A stretch of 46,045 bases of DNA, from contig JAHQYN010000015.1 of the NCBI GenBank assembly GCA_024421085.1, positions 1 through 46,045 of the forward strand. Direction: 5' to 3'. This DNA is from Acidimicrobiia bacterium. Its GTDB lineage: Bacteria > Actinomycetota > Acidimicrobiia > Acidimicrobiales > Aldehydirespiratoraceae. The position numbers and the translations under genes are program-made. Under the pieces are notes generated by a model. The model saw nothing but the letters and a program-made list of their open reading frames with translations, was not told the origin of the DNA and ran no database searches. Positions 8,042 through 15,288 of this stretch are shown piece after piece. Position 1 is the stretch's first letter; the number at the start of each line of letters is the position of its first letter.

Positions 8042-8347
8042 ATGTCCAAAGTGTCAATGGTCGCAACATTCACCTGCAAGGAAGGCCGCAACGACGAGAT
8101 GGATGCCGCTCTGGCGGCCCAGGTCGCGGTCGCAGCCGAGATGGAGGGCGTGGAGGTCTACTCGTACCACCGCGGCGAGGGCAACAACTACTCCTACTTC
8201 GCGCTGTTCTCGTCTATGGAGGCGATCCAGTCACAAGGCCAGTCCGAAGCCCTGCAGGAGGTCATGGCAACCTTCATGGAACTGCTCGCAAGCCCCCCGC
8301 AGATGGCCACGTACTCCCCCGTCGCCGCCACCGGCCTCGACCTCTAA
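8042..8347 (+). CDS. Antibiotic biosynthesis monooxygenase-domain protein
   Basis: A 101-residue protein matching the dimeric alpha-beta-barrel ABM superfamily. It opens SKVSMVATFTCKEGRNDEM, has the central GVEVYSYHRGEGNNYSYFAL strand pair and ends with LLASPPQMATYSPVA. Members include quinol monooxygenases and small enzymes that oxidise aromatics without cofactors; the substrate cannot be read from sequence. The ATG has a strong GGAGGAG ribosome site. Its neighbours (Fic, an RHH antitoxin) do not indicate a pathway. Confidence 0.8.
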   Translation: MSKVSMVATFTCKEGRNDEMDAALAAQVAVAAEMEGVEVYSYHRGEGNNYSYFALFSSMEAIQSQGQSEALQEVMATFMELLASPPQMATYSPVAATGLDL

Positions 8348-8362
8348 CCGCCGTCGACCTCT

Positions 8363-8593
8363 TCACCGATCCTGAGCCTGTGCCCTCTGGTATTTCAGGA
8401 ACCTCTCAGGCCAGTCGACAGCCAGGGCCTCCGCACGCGCACAAGCTTCCTCGAGCCTCGCTTCGAGAGTCTCCCTGCGATGATCGGCCAGATAGTCTCG
8501 GATCGCCTCTTGGGCCAGACGCGACAGGTTCAAACCGACGCTGCGGCTCAGATCATCGAGCTCTTGCGGCAAGTAGATCGTGCGGTTGGGCAT
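8363..8593 (-). CDS. Ribbon-helix-helix antitoxin-like protein (orphan)
   Basis: A 76-residue minus-strand protein starting MPNRTIYLPQELDDLSRSVG, the beta strand and first helix of a CcdA/RHH DNA-binding fold. LSRLAQEAIRDYLADH follows, then a charged helical tail that would bind a toxin (ERFLKYQRAQAQDR at the end). An ATG 6 bases upstream (8599) is an equal alternative start. A longer frame to 8764 runs through the divergent neighbour and is rejected. No toxin gene adjoins it: downstream is the ABM gene, convergent. It could be a remnant of a toxin-antitoxin pair or a stand-alone regulator. Confidence 0.72.
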   Translation of the reverse strand: MPNRTIYLPQELDDLSRSVGLNLSRLAQEAIRDYLADHRRETLEARLEEACARAEALAVDWPERFLKYQRAQAQDR

Positions 8594-8601
8594 ACACATA
8601 A

Positions 8602-8617
8602 ATTGGCGCCCAATATA
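8602..8617 (-). promoter_or_regulatory. Imperfect palindrome and -10 before the RHH gene
   Basis: ATTGG-CGC-CCAAT (8602-8614) is a short inverted repeat. On the minus strand a TATATT (8617-8612) overlaps it, 12 nt before the ATG at 8599. RHH antitoxins commonly bind palindromes at their own promoters, so this is a reasonable autoregulatory site. Confidence 0.35.
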
Positions 8618-8655
8618 CGCATATTCAAACTGTCGTTCGCGCCCTGGACTGGCGG

Positions 8656-8661
8656 TAGGCT
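8656..8661 (+). promoter_or_regulatory. -10 hexamer TAGGCT, leaderless start
   Basis: TAGGCT ends 8 nt before the ATG at 8670; no ribosome site lies between. Same geometry as at fic. Confidence 0.45.
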
Positions 8662-8669
8662 CTGGGGCC

Positions 8670-9077
8670 ATGGCCTCTGAGACCACCCCAGCCGAGAATG
8701 ACTGGATATCAGGTGTCGTCGACGCAATCGTCGACAACATCGACAAGGTCCGGACCCACGGCACCGAGAACGCGATCCGGGCAGTACGAGCCGTCGTCTA
8801 CGGGCTGGTGGCGCTGGTCTTCGTGATCGCAGCACTGACCCTGCTGGTCATCATCGGAGTGCGCCTCGCCGACGCCTACCTGCCGATCGGCGCCGGAGTC
8901 GGCGACACCACCTGGGCCGCCCATCTGTTCATCGGCAGCCTCCTGGCGATCCTCGGCTTCGGCTTCTGGTTCAACCGCAAGACCGAGGGCCTGCGCTGGG
9001 TCAACCTCGCCCTGATGCTCGACGCCGCGATCATTGTCGTGATCGTCTGCTACGGCATCATCGACTCGTTCGCCTGA
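8670..9077 (+). CDS. Three-helix integral membrane protein
   Basis: A 135-residue protein with a soluble N-terminus of about 45 residues and three hydrophobic segments (near residues 46-70, 86-103 and 112-132). Not recognised as a named family; it looks like the small holin-like or DUF1469-like membrane proteins of actinobacteria. The ATG at 8670 is chosen because the -10 lies just before it; the frame is open upstream to 8580 but that would overlap the divergent RHH promoter. It sits 37 bases before trxB on the same strand and may be co-transcribed. Function unknown. Confidence 0.7.
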   Translation: MASETTPAENDWISGVVDAIVDNIDKVRTHGTENAIRAVRAVVYGLVALVFVIAALTLLVIIGVRLADAYLPIGAGVGDTTWAAHLFIGSLLAILGFGFWFNRKTEGLRWVNLALMLDAAIIVVIVCYGIIDSFA

Positions 9078-9114
9078 CCGCACCATCCCGAAGCGCCCCG
9101 CTATAGGAACACCA

Positions 9115-10355
9115 ATGCCCGAAACCTTTGAGCCCGAAACGCATCGACCCAAGAACCACGAGCCCAAAAACCACGAGCCCGAAACGCATCGACCCGAAAA
9201 CCACGAGCCCAAAAACCACGAGCCCGAAACGCATCGACCCACCAACCACGGCCCCAAAACCCCCGGGCCCGAACCGCACCGACCCGCGACCCGCGAGCCC
9301 AAAAACCAGAACCCCACGGACCCAAGAACCAGGAGCCCAAAACCCACGAGCCCGAAACGCATCGACCCGAAACCCACGAGCCCGAAACGCATGGACCCGA
9401 AACCCACGACGTAGTCATCATCGGCTCGGGCCCCGCAGGGCTCACCGCGGCGCTCTACACCGCCCGGGCGAACCTCTCCCCGGTGCTGCTCGAAGGCGAA
9501 CCCAGCAGCACCAGCGACCAGCCCGGCGGCCAGCTGATGCTCACCACCGACGTGGAGAACTACCCCGGATTCCCCGACGGGGTCATGGGGCCAGAGCTGA
9601 TGGTCAACTTCCGGGCCCAGGCCCACCGCTTCGGGACGCGCATCGAGACTGTCAAGGCCACCAGAGTCGACCTCTCCGCGCGGCCCTTCAAAGTCTGGGT
9701 CGGCGACCCCGAAGCCTCGGAGCCGACCTATCAGGCCAACTGCCTGATCGTCTCCACCGGGGCCCAGTCGCTAATGCTCAACCTCGACCGCGAGCTCGAA
9801 CTCGTCGGACACGGGCTCTCCACCTGCGCAACCTGCGACGGATTCTTTTTCCGCGACCAACAGATCGCCGTGGTCGGAGGAGGTGACTCCGCCATCGAGG
9901 AGGCCACCTTCCTAACCCGGTTCGCCAGCAAGGTCGCGATCATCCACCGACGCGACACCCTGCGCGCCTCGAAGATCATGCAGCAGCGCGCCTTTGACAA
10001 CCCGAAGATCGAGTTCATCTGGGACACAGTCGTCACCGAATACCTCGGCGAAGACTCGATCAGCGGACTGCGGCTGCGCAACGTGAAGACCGGCTTGGAA
10101 TCCGAGCTCGCGGTCAGCGGAGTGTTCATCGCCATCGGGCACCGGCCCAACACCGACATCTTCTCCGGCCAACTCGAAATGAAGGACAACGGCTACCTGG
10201 TCACCCAACCCGACTGCTCCCGCACCAACATCGAGGGCGTGTTCGCCTGCGGAGACGTGCAGGACGACGTCTACCGCCAGGCAGTCACCGCAGCCGGTTC
10301 AGGGTGCATGGCCGCACTCGACGCGGAGCGTTGGCTCGAGTCGCAACACAGGTAG
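9115..10355 (+). CDS. trxB: Thioredoxin reductase with repeat N-terminus and apparent frameshift
   Basis: Reduces thioredoxin with NADPH through FAD. The FAD motif [10 protein letters not shown] begins at base 9411, the redox pair CATC with following DG is near 9829-9846, and the NADPH motif VGGGDSA near 9872. A C-terminal GVFACGDV completes it. The frame holding these motifs has no start codon upstream of the FAD motif. The only plausible start, ATG 9115 (weak AGGAA site at 9105-9109), lies in another frame. Both frames encode the same (E/R)P(E/K)(T/N)H pentapeptides; inserting one G after 9309 restores one continuous frame of about 413 residues. It may be a sequencing error, a real lesion or a phase-variable switch. 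trxA follows 35 bases later. The TrxB domain itself is certain. Confidence 0.85.
9118..9410 (+). repeat. 15-bp / pentapeptide repeat array at the 5' end of trxB
   Basis: Nineteen or so degenerate 15-bp units encode (E/R/G)P(E/K)(T/N)H. The first dozen (to about 9309) are in the frame of ATG 9115. The last units (from about 9312) are in the trxB frame. The single-base phase change falls at CAG-AAC, where CAG-GAA-C would fit the pattern. Confidence 0.85.
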
Positions 10356-10390
10356 AGTCAGCAGCAACCCGACAGAAAGAGAGCCAGACA

Positions 10391-10717
10391 ATGGCAGGAT
10401 CGCTTGGCACCCTCGATGACAGCACCTTCGACGAGGAGATCGGCAGCGCAACCACACCCGTTCTGGTCGACTTCTGGGCGGAATGGTGCGGTCCGTGCAA
10501 GATGGTCGCCCCCATCCTCGAAGAAATCGCGCAAGAGCAGGGCGACGCCCTAAAGATTCTCAAGCTCAACGTTGACGACGCCCCGCAGGTCGCCCAGCGG
10601 TTCGGTGTCATGAGCATTCCCACCCTGATCCTCTTCAAGGACGGGGAAGAAGCAAAACGCATTATCGGTGCAAAGCCCAAAGGCGCTCTTCTCAACGACG
10701 TAACCCCTTTCCTCTGA
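10391..10717 (+). CDS. trxA: Thioredoxin
   Basis: A 108-residue thioredoxin with the active site [14 protein letters not shown] (WCGPC near residues 32-36) and the cis-proline loop [13 protein letters not shown]. It reduces protein disulfides and is itself reduced by the adjacent TrxB. The ATG at 10391 is preceded by AGAAAGAGAG as ribosome site; the frame extends upstream but that part overlaps trxB. The cwlM-like gene follows 10 bases after the stop, so trxB-trxA-cwlM form one transcription unit, as in Mycobacterium. Confidence 0.96.
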   Translation: MAGSLGTLDDSTFDEEIGSATTPVLVDFWAEWCGPCKMVAPILEEIAQEQGDALKILKLNVDDAPQVAQRFGVMSIPTLILFKDGEEAKRIIGAKPKGALLNDVTPFL

Positions 10718-10727
10718 GCAGCTCCGG

Positions 10728-11702
10728 ATGAACCCGCCCGGGCTTCCCCTGCGGCGCGGCGACACCGGTGCCGGGGTGCGGGACCTGCATCGCCGGCTGG
10801 CCGCGGCCGGGTTCACGGACTTCGGGGTGCCAGAGGTGTTCGACGAGACCACCGAGCGGGCCCTTCGTGCGTTCCAAGCTGCACGGCGGCTGGTCGAAGA
10901 CGGAATCTGTGGTCGACAAACCTGGTCTGCGCTGGTAGACGCCCATTTTCGGCTCGGTGACCGGATGCTGTACCTGCGTGCCCCCATGACCCGCGGCGAC
11001 GACATCGCCGATCTGCAGTTGCGGCTCGGCAATCTCGGGTTCGATGCCGGCTGGCTCGACGGAATCTTCGGGCCCGACACCGAAGCAGCCGTGCGGGACT
11101 TCCAACACAACCAGGGGCTAAACGCCGACGGCACCGTCGGGCGCGCGACCGTCGCCGCGCTCGACCGCCTCGCCGGGCGCGTCGTCGGGGCCAAGACCAT
11201 CGCTGAAGTGCACCAGACAGAGGCTCTCCGCCGAAACGCCGGCGTCGAGAAAAGGCGCATCCTGCTGGGGGAGACCGGCGGCCTGCCCGCGGTGGTCAAC
11301 TCGCTCGCCCGACTGCTGCAGCTCGACGGTGCAACGGTTCTCACCCTGCACCACCCCGACCTCTCCTCACACGCCCGGGTCGCCAACAGCTGGAGTGGTG
11401 ACGCATACGTCGGCGTGACCCTCGCCGCCGACGACTTCCGGGTCGCCTACTTCGAGACCGAGGGCTTCACCTCCAACGGAGGCCGCCTGCTCGCCCAACG
11501 ATGCACAGCAAAGATCGGTCGGGTGCTCGACCGCGACCTGCCCGCGACCGGGATGCGCCTGCCAATCCTCCGGGAGACGAGAATGACCGCGGTCTGGTGC
11601 CGGGTCGGCCCCCCACCGATGGTGGTCGAGCGAGCCGAGGCTCTCGCGACGGCGCTGCACGACGCCGTGACCGACTGGTGCGCGGACCCTCATCTGCGAT
11701 GA
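10728..11702 (+). CDS. CwlM-like protein: two PG-binding domains plus degenerate amidase
   Basis: A 324-residue protein without a signal peptide. Two peptidoglycan-binding (PGB_1-type) repeats are seen: LRRGDTGAGVRDLHRRL to about residue 65, and MTRGDDIADLQLRLGNLGF to about residue 140, each with a FDETTERALRAFQ-type core. The remainder lines up with an Amidase_3 domain, but the start of that domain reads RILLGETGG where active amidases have a DPGHGG-like motif with a zinc-binding His. The later AN-x-x-x-GDAYVGVTLAAD segment lacks the SIHAN His as well. In Mycobacterium, CwlM at this locus is a cytoplasmic non-enzymatic regulator of MurA; the same is inferred here. It converges on parB. Confidence 0.85.
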   Translation: MNPPGLPLRRGDTGAGVRDLHRRLAAAGFTDFGVPEVFDETTERALRAFQAARRLVEDGICGRQTWSALVDAHFRLGDRMLYLRAPMTRGDDIADLQLRLGNLGFDAGWLDGIFGPDTEAAVRDFQHNQGLNADGTVGRATVAALDRLAGRVVGAKTIAEVHQTEALRRNAGVEKRRILLGETGGLPAVVNSLARLLQLDGATVLTLHHPDLSSHARVANSWSGDAYVGVTLAADDFRVAYFETEGFTSNGGRLLAQRCTAKIGRVLDRDLPATGMRLPILRETRMTAVWCRVGPPPMVVERAEALATALHDAVTDWCADPHLR

Positions 11703-11792
11703 TCTCTCACACGCCAGTGCCCGCTTTCTTTTGGCAGTAGTTATGTCAATAGGTGCGCCAGCCAGTGACGACCATTCGCCTCGATGCCTCCA

Positions 11793-12662
11793 TTAGCCGG
11801 CGATGACCCGATATATCCTCTCCAGGTCGTCTAGGTCGGCGAAATCAACCACCAGTCGACCCGGGCCCTTGCCCAGTTTAACCGCAACTCTGGTGTCGAG
11901 CAGAGTTGCGAGGAGTTCCTCGAGCTCCAGCACGCCCGAATCAGGTATTCGCGGGGCCGGCGTCTTGGCGGGAGCGCTGTCACTATCCTCGGGTTCCGCG
12001 GGGTCCCGATCACGAAGCATCTCTTCAACTTGGCGAACAGTCAATCCATCCTCGACGATCTCCGTCGCCAAGCGTTCCTGCTCTGAACGGTCCGGGGTTG
12101 CCAACAAGGCCCGCGCATGTCCAGCGCTGAGCTGCCCCTCCACCAGTAGACGCTGCACCAGCGGCGGAAGCTGCAGCAACCTTAGAGTGTTGGCAACCGC
12201 CGAGCGAGACTTCCCGACCCGCTTCGCAACCTCTTCTTGGGTCAAGCCAAACTCTTCGACAAGCTGTTGATAAGCCGCAGCCTCCTCCAGGGAGTTGAGA
12301 TCCTGGCGATGAAGATTCTCCACAACGGCCGTCTCCAGCGACGCCAGGTCGTCAGAATCCCTGACGATAGCCGGTATGGAATCCCGGTTGGCGCGCTTGG
12401 CCGCTCGCCAACGTCGCTCCCCCGCCATCAATTCGTAGCGTCCGTCGTTCAATTCTCGGACCACCACCGGCTGAATGACCCCGACCTCAGATATTGACCT
12501 AGCTAACGAGGCCAAACTCTCCTCATCGAAATGCTCGCGGGGCTGGTTCGGATTCGGGACCACCTGTTCGATGTGAATCTCTTGATAGGCACCCTTCGCA
12601 GCGGTCGAGTCCGCCGGAATCAGTGAACTGAGACCTCTACCAAGGCCACTAGGTCTAGACAT
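11793..12662 (-). CDS. parB: Chromosome partitioning protein ParB
   Basis: A 289-residue ParB. The N-terminus (RPSGLGRGLSSLIP) is the ParA-interacting tail. The CTP-binding and dimerisation segment includes PNPNQPREHFDEESLASL and GERRWRAAK (the C-box). The parS-binding helix-turn-helix is LTQEEVAKRVGKSRSAVANT. A C-terminal dimer domain ends the protein. It loads at parS and slides as a CTP-gated clamp to organise the origin. The ATG overlaps the end of parA by 8 bases, so the two are translationally coupled. Two parS sites lie just upstream of parA. Confidence 0.97.
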   Translation of the reverse strand: MSRPSGLGRGLSSLIPADSTAAKGAYQEIHIEQVVPNPNQPREHFDEESLASLARSISEVGVIQPVVVRELNDGRYELMAGERRWRAAKRANRDSIPAIVRDSDDLASLETAVVENLHRQDLNSLEEAAAYQQLVEEFGLTQEEVAKRVGKSRSAVANTLRLLQLPPLVQRLLVEGQLSAGHARALLATPDRSEQERLATEIVEDGLTVRQVEEMLRDRDPAEPEDSDSAPAKTPAPRIPDSGVLELEELLATLLDTRVAVKLGKGPGRLVVDFADLDDLERIYRVIAG

Positions 12663-13488
12663 TGAGGACCTCCTTAGCTAGCATGCGGTAGGCAGTCGCG
12701 GCACGCGACCCGGGATCAAACACCGAGATAGGCAGACCAAAGCTCGGTGCCTCGCTCAAGCGAACCGCTCGGGGGATCACTTGGCGACAAACCTTGTCTC
12801 CAAAATGGCCCCGCACCTCGTCGGACACCTGCTTGGAGAGTTTGGTCCGCGCATCAACCATCCCAAGCACAATCGTGCTGAGATACAGGTCAGGGTTGAG
12901 GTTGCGCTTCACCAAGTCGATGTTGCGGATCAAGAGGCCGAGACCTTCAAGAGCATAGTACTCAGCCTGAACCGGGACGAGAACTTCGCTACCTGCTGTC
13001 AACCCGTTGATCGTCAACAGGCCGAGCGACGGTGGACAGTCGATGAGCACGACGTCGTAATCCTCAGCAACCGCATCGAGCGCGATCTTCAGTCTCCTCT
13101 CACGGTTCATGGCTGGCACAAGCTCAATCTCCGCACCCGCAAGATCCAGGCTGGAGGGCACAATGTAGAGGTTCTTCACCGAGGCTGGCTCAATCACATC
13201 CTCCAGAGGAACGTCCCTGAGCAGCACATCGTAGAGCGATTGATCGACCATGCGCGAATCTATGCCGAGGCCCCTCGTCGCGTTAGCTTGAGGGTCGAGA
13301 TCGACAATGAGCACGCGCCGGTCAAGCTGGGCCATGCAGGCCGCGAGATTGATCGTCGTCGTAGTTTTTCCGACCCCGCCCTTCTGGTTGGCAACGGCGA
13401 AAACCCTTGTACCGGGTCGAGTCACAAAACCAACTCCCTTCTCAAGAACCCCAGTATCTTCAACCAGTCGATCGCAAAGGTCAAGCAT
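12655..13488 (-). CDS. parA: Chromosome partitioning ATPase ParA (Soj)
   Basis: A 277-residue deviant-Walker ATPase: NQKGGVGKTTTTINLA (Walker A' with the signature Lys), IVDLDPQANATRGLG and DVVLIDCPPSLGLLTING. It drives origin separation together with ParB. The start is uncertain. ATG 13488 gives a 21-residue extension. A GTG at 13425, with GGGAG eight bases upstream, would start just before TRPGTRVFAVANQKGG and fits the family better. It lies between parB and the parS cluster, and downstream of rsmG in the same direction. Confidence 0.96.
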   Translation of the reverse strand: MLDLCDRLVEDTGVLEKGVGFVTRPGTRVFAVANQKGGVGKTTTTINLAACMAQLDRRVLIVDLDPQANATRGLGIDSRMVDQSLYDVLLRDVPLEDVIEPASVKNLYIVPSSLDLAGAEIELVPAMNRERRLKIALDAVAEDYDVVLIDCPPSLGLLTINGLTAGSEVLVPVQAEYYALEGLGLLIRNIDLVKRNLNPDLYLSTIVLGMVDARTKLSKQVSDEVRGHFGDKVCRQVIPRAVRLSEAPSFGLPISVFDPGSRAATAYRMLAKEVLNV

Positions 13489-13504
13489 TCCCTAGAAAAG
13501 TTTC

Positions 13505-13520
13505 TGTTTCACGTGAAACG
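13505..13520. promoter_or_regulatory. parS site 1
   Basis: TGTTTCACGTGAAACG matches the 16-bp parS consensus TGTTTCACGTGAAACA at 15 of 16 positions. It lies just upstream of parA, the usual place in actinobacteria. Confidence 0.92.
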
Positions 13521-13556
13521 CAAATCGATAGAACCCCGCGCGTTGAACGGCCCGCG

Positions 13557-13572
13557 CGTTTCACATGAAACA
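13557..13572. promoter_or_regulatory. parS site 2 (variant)
   Basis: CGTTTCACATGAAACA differs from the consensus at two positions, including the central G, where it reads CATG rather than CGTG. It is 52 bp from site 1, about five helical turns, in the parA-rsmG gap. Binding is probably weaker. Confidence 0.75.
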
Positions 13573-13573
13573 T

Positions 13574-14203
13574 CTAGAACAACGGGTCACGACGACGGGC
13601 GGGCCCACGGCGGGGAAAATGGTCGGCAACGGTACCGCCTGTCCGCTCCGCACGAATATAGCCCCCAGAGTTCGTCGTCCAAAGTTCAACCACCGAAGCG
13701 GCCAACGGCGACAGGTCCGCGCCCAACCAGGAGTCGGCAGTCCCGTCTGACACCGACACCACCAGTGACCCGCTCACAGCTAGCAACGGGAGCCCGCACT
13801 CTGCGACATCGCTGGAGGGTCCGAGTAGGCGCGCAACAACCAGGTCGTTCGCGGCCCGCCAATCCGGGTCATGGGCAAGTGCGTCCGCGCGTCCATGGAC
13901 CACATCAACCCGACCTTCCAGACCAACAGCTCGAACCGCCGAGAGTGCCAAGTCGCAACGTCTTGAACTGGAATCCACGAGCCGCCAAAATGTTTCTGGG
14001 TGCTGCATCGCGAGGAACACCCCAGGAACGCCCACCCCAGTACCCAGATCGACGCAGCAAGCACCAGACCGGAGGGACATGCTCGCCGAGACATAGCCTT
14101 GGGCGTGCACACAGAGTTCCTCGACTGACGCCGAACCAAGCGATCCCGTTGCTCGTGCCGGTGCCCAAACCGCTTCCAATGCTTGGAGCTGTGACTCAAT
14201 CAC
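13574..14203 (-). CDS. rsmG: 16S rRNA (guanine-N7) methyltransferase RsmG (GidB)
   Basis: A 209-residue SAM-dependent methyltransferase, diverged but recognisable. The SAM loop is VDLGTGVGVPGVFLA (about residues 51-65). LVDSSSRRCDLALSAV binds the ribose and DVVHGRADAL follows. DLVVARLLGPSSDVAECGLPLL is the conserved ARA...LLE-like segment. The C-terminus (RRGPARRRDPLF) is the usual basic tail. RsmG methylates G527 of 16S rRNA; loss gives low-level streptomycin resistance in other bacteria. The gene start is a GTG. Its stop is 2 bases from parS site 2, so rsmG is tightly packed against the partition locus. Confidence 0.88.
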   Translation of the reverse strand: MIESQLQALEAVWAPARATGSLGSASVEELCVHAQGYVSASMSLRSGACCVDLGTGVGVPGVFLAMQHPETFWRLVDSSSRRCDLALSAVRAVGLEGRVDVVHGRADALAHDPDWRAANDLVVARLLGPSSDVAECGLPLLAVSGSLVVSVSDGTADSWLGADLSPLAASVVELWTTNSGGYIRAERTGGTVADHFPRRGPARRRDPLF

Positions 14204-14254
14204 GGGCTCGTTACCACCTCAGGGAGCGCACGATCGGACTGCGCGTGCGGGGTC

Positions 14255-15226
14255 CTAAGCGTCCACAGGAGCGATCACAACGTAACGGCGGGGATCTTCA
14301 CCTTCAGAGAGAGTCTTCACGCCCTCAACTCCATCGAGCGCGTCGTGGACCAGCTTGCGATCTGCCGCATTCATCGGTTCAAGGGATCGCGGCACCCCGG
14401 AGTCGCGCGCCTCGATCGCTTGGCTGTGGGCGAAGCGAACGAGCGCGGCTCTCCTACGAGCAATGACACCGCCCACGTCCACTCGGACACGACCATTGCG
14501 CGCGCTACCCGCACGGCGCTGCAGGAACGTGCGGACAAGATCGTCGATAGCGCCCGCGGTCGTTCCACGGTGGCCGACCATCCGGCCGAGTTCCTCACCG
14601 CTGACAGTGATCCGGATTTCATCGCCGCCAACGTTCTCCCTGTGGAAGTCGACGGTCGTACCGAACCGTTCGGCGAGGCCCCTGACGAACTCTTCGGCGA
14701 GATCTGCCTGCTGGGGCAATGGCATCATTTCTTGGTGCTCGTTCACAGTTTCTACCTTTTTCTTGATTTGTGCCGCCCGGTTCTCGGGCGTCTCCGATTT
14801 GCCAGGTCTGTCGTGATTGTCGGGGATTCTCGGCTTCTGTCTGCTCTGGTCGGCCTTACGCGGAGCAGAAGGCCGGTCGTCGGAGCCGTCGTCTGGGGAT
14901 GAGGACTTCCCGCCCTTGGCAGTCTGTGCTCGACCGGATTGACCGCGACTGGAGTCCGACTTTCGGCTCCCGGCGTTGCGGTTGCCCTGGTTTCCCCGAC
15001 CGCGCTTGCTGCCACGGTCGCGTCGATTGCGGTTCTCTTTGGATCTCGGGGTGGTGGGACGAACTCGGGCCCTCACCCTCGCCGGTTCTTTGATCCGCCC
15101 GAACAACCCGGTCTTGACATCGTTCAGGACGTTGAACTCTGCATCATCTTCGTGAACTCCGAGCCGGTCTAACGCGTGTTCTTTTGCCAACCCGATTGAA
15201 TCACCCGTGCTTTCTACCCATTCCAT
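14255..15226 (-). CDS. jag: RNA-binding protein Jag / KhpB
   Basis: A 323-residue protein with the three KhpB parts. The Jag-N domain is MEWVESTGDSIGLAKEHALD to about residue 55. A long disordered Arg/Asn/Gly/Ser linker spans about residues 57-165. The KH domain has GRMVGHRGTTAGAI (the GxxG loop GHRG). The R3H domain is FAHSQAIEARDSGVPRSLEP. KhpB binds RNA with KhpA and affects cell division and envelope growth. ATG 15226 is chosen because AAAGGA lies 5-6 bases upstream; a GTG at 15241 would overlap that site. It lies between yidC and rsmG, the usual order. Confidence 0.93.
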   Translation of the reverse strand: MEWVESTGDSIGLAKEHALDRLGVHEDDAEFNVLNDVKTGLFGRIKEPARVRARVRPTTPRSKENRNRRDRGSKRGRGNQGNRNAGSRKSDSSRGQSGRAQTAKGGKSSSPDDGSDDRPSAPRKADQSRQKPRIPDNHDRPGKSETPENRAAQIKKKVETVNEHQEMMPLPQQADLAEEFVRGLAERFGTTVDFHRENVGGDEIRITVSGEELGRMVGHRGTTAGAIDDLVRTFLQRRAGSARNGRVRVDVGGVIARRRAALVRFAHSQAIEARDSGVPRSLEPMNAADRKLVHDALDGVEGVKTLSEGEDPRRYVVIAPVDA

Positions 15227-15288
15227 AATCGTTCCTTTCACGTCGTGCTGCCAAGCAGATCGAGTCTCCGCGATTGAGAGCCGAACTG

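Noticed and set aside
9483-10355. trxB starting at GTG 9483
   Set aside because: This start would remove the FAD-binding GSGPAG motif encoded at 9411-9440, so a functional enzyme could not begin there.
11703-11792. Rho-independent terminator between cwlM-like and parB genes
   Set aside because: No stable stem followed by a T run could be found in either direction; the same holds for the convergent gaps at 30349-30354 and 33170-33208.
12781-14466. Plus-strand 561-codon open frame across parA-rsmG
   Set aside because: It runs antisense to parA, the parS sites and rsmG, and its product is low-complexity Arg/Pro/Thr sequence with no motifs; it is a shadow of high-GC genes.
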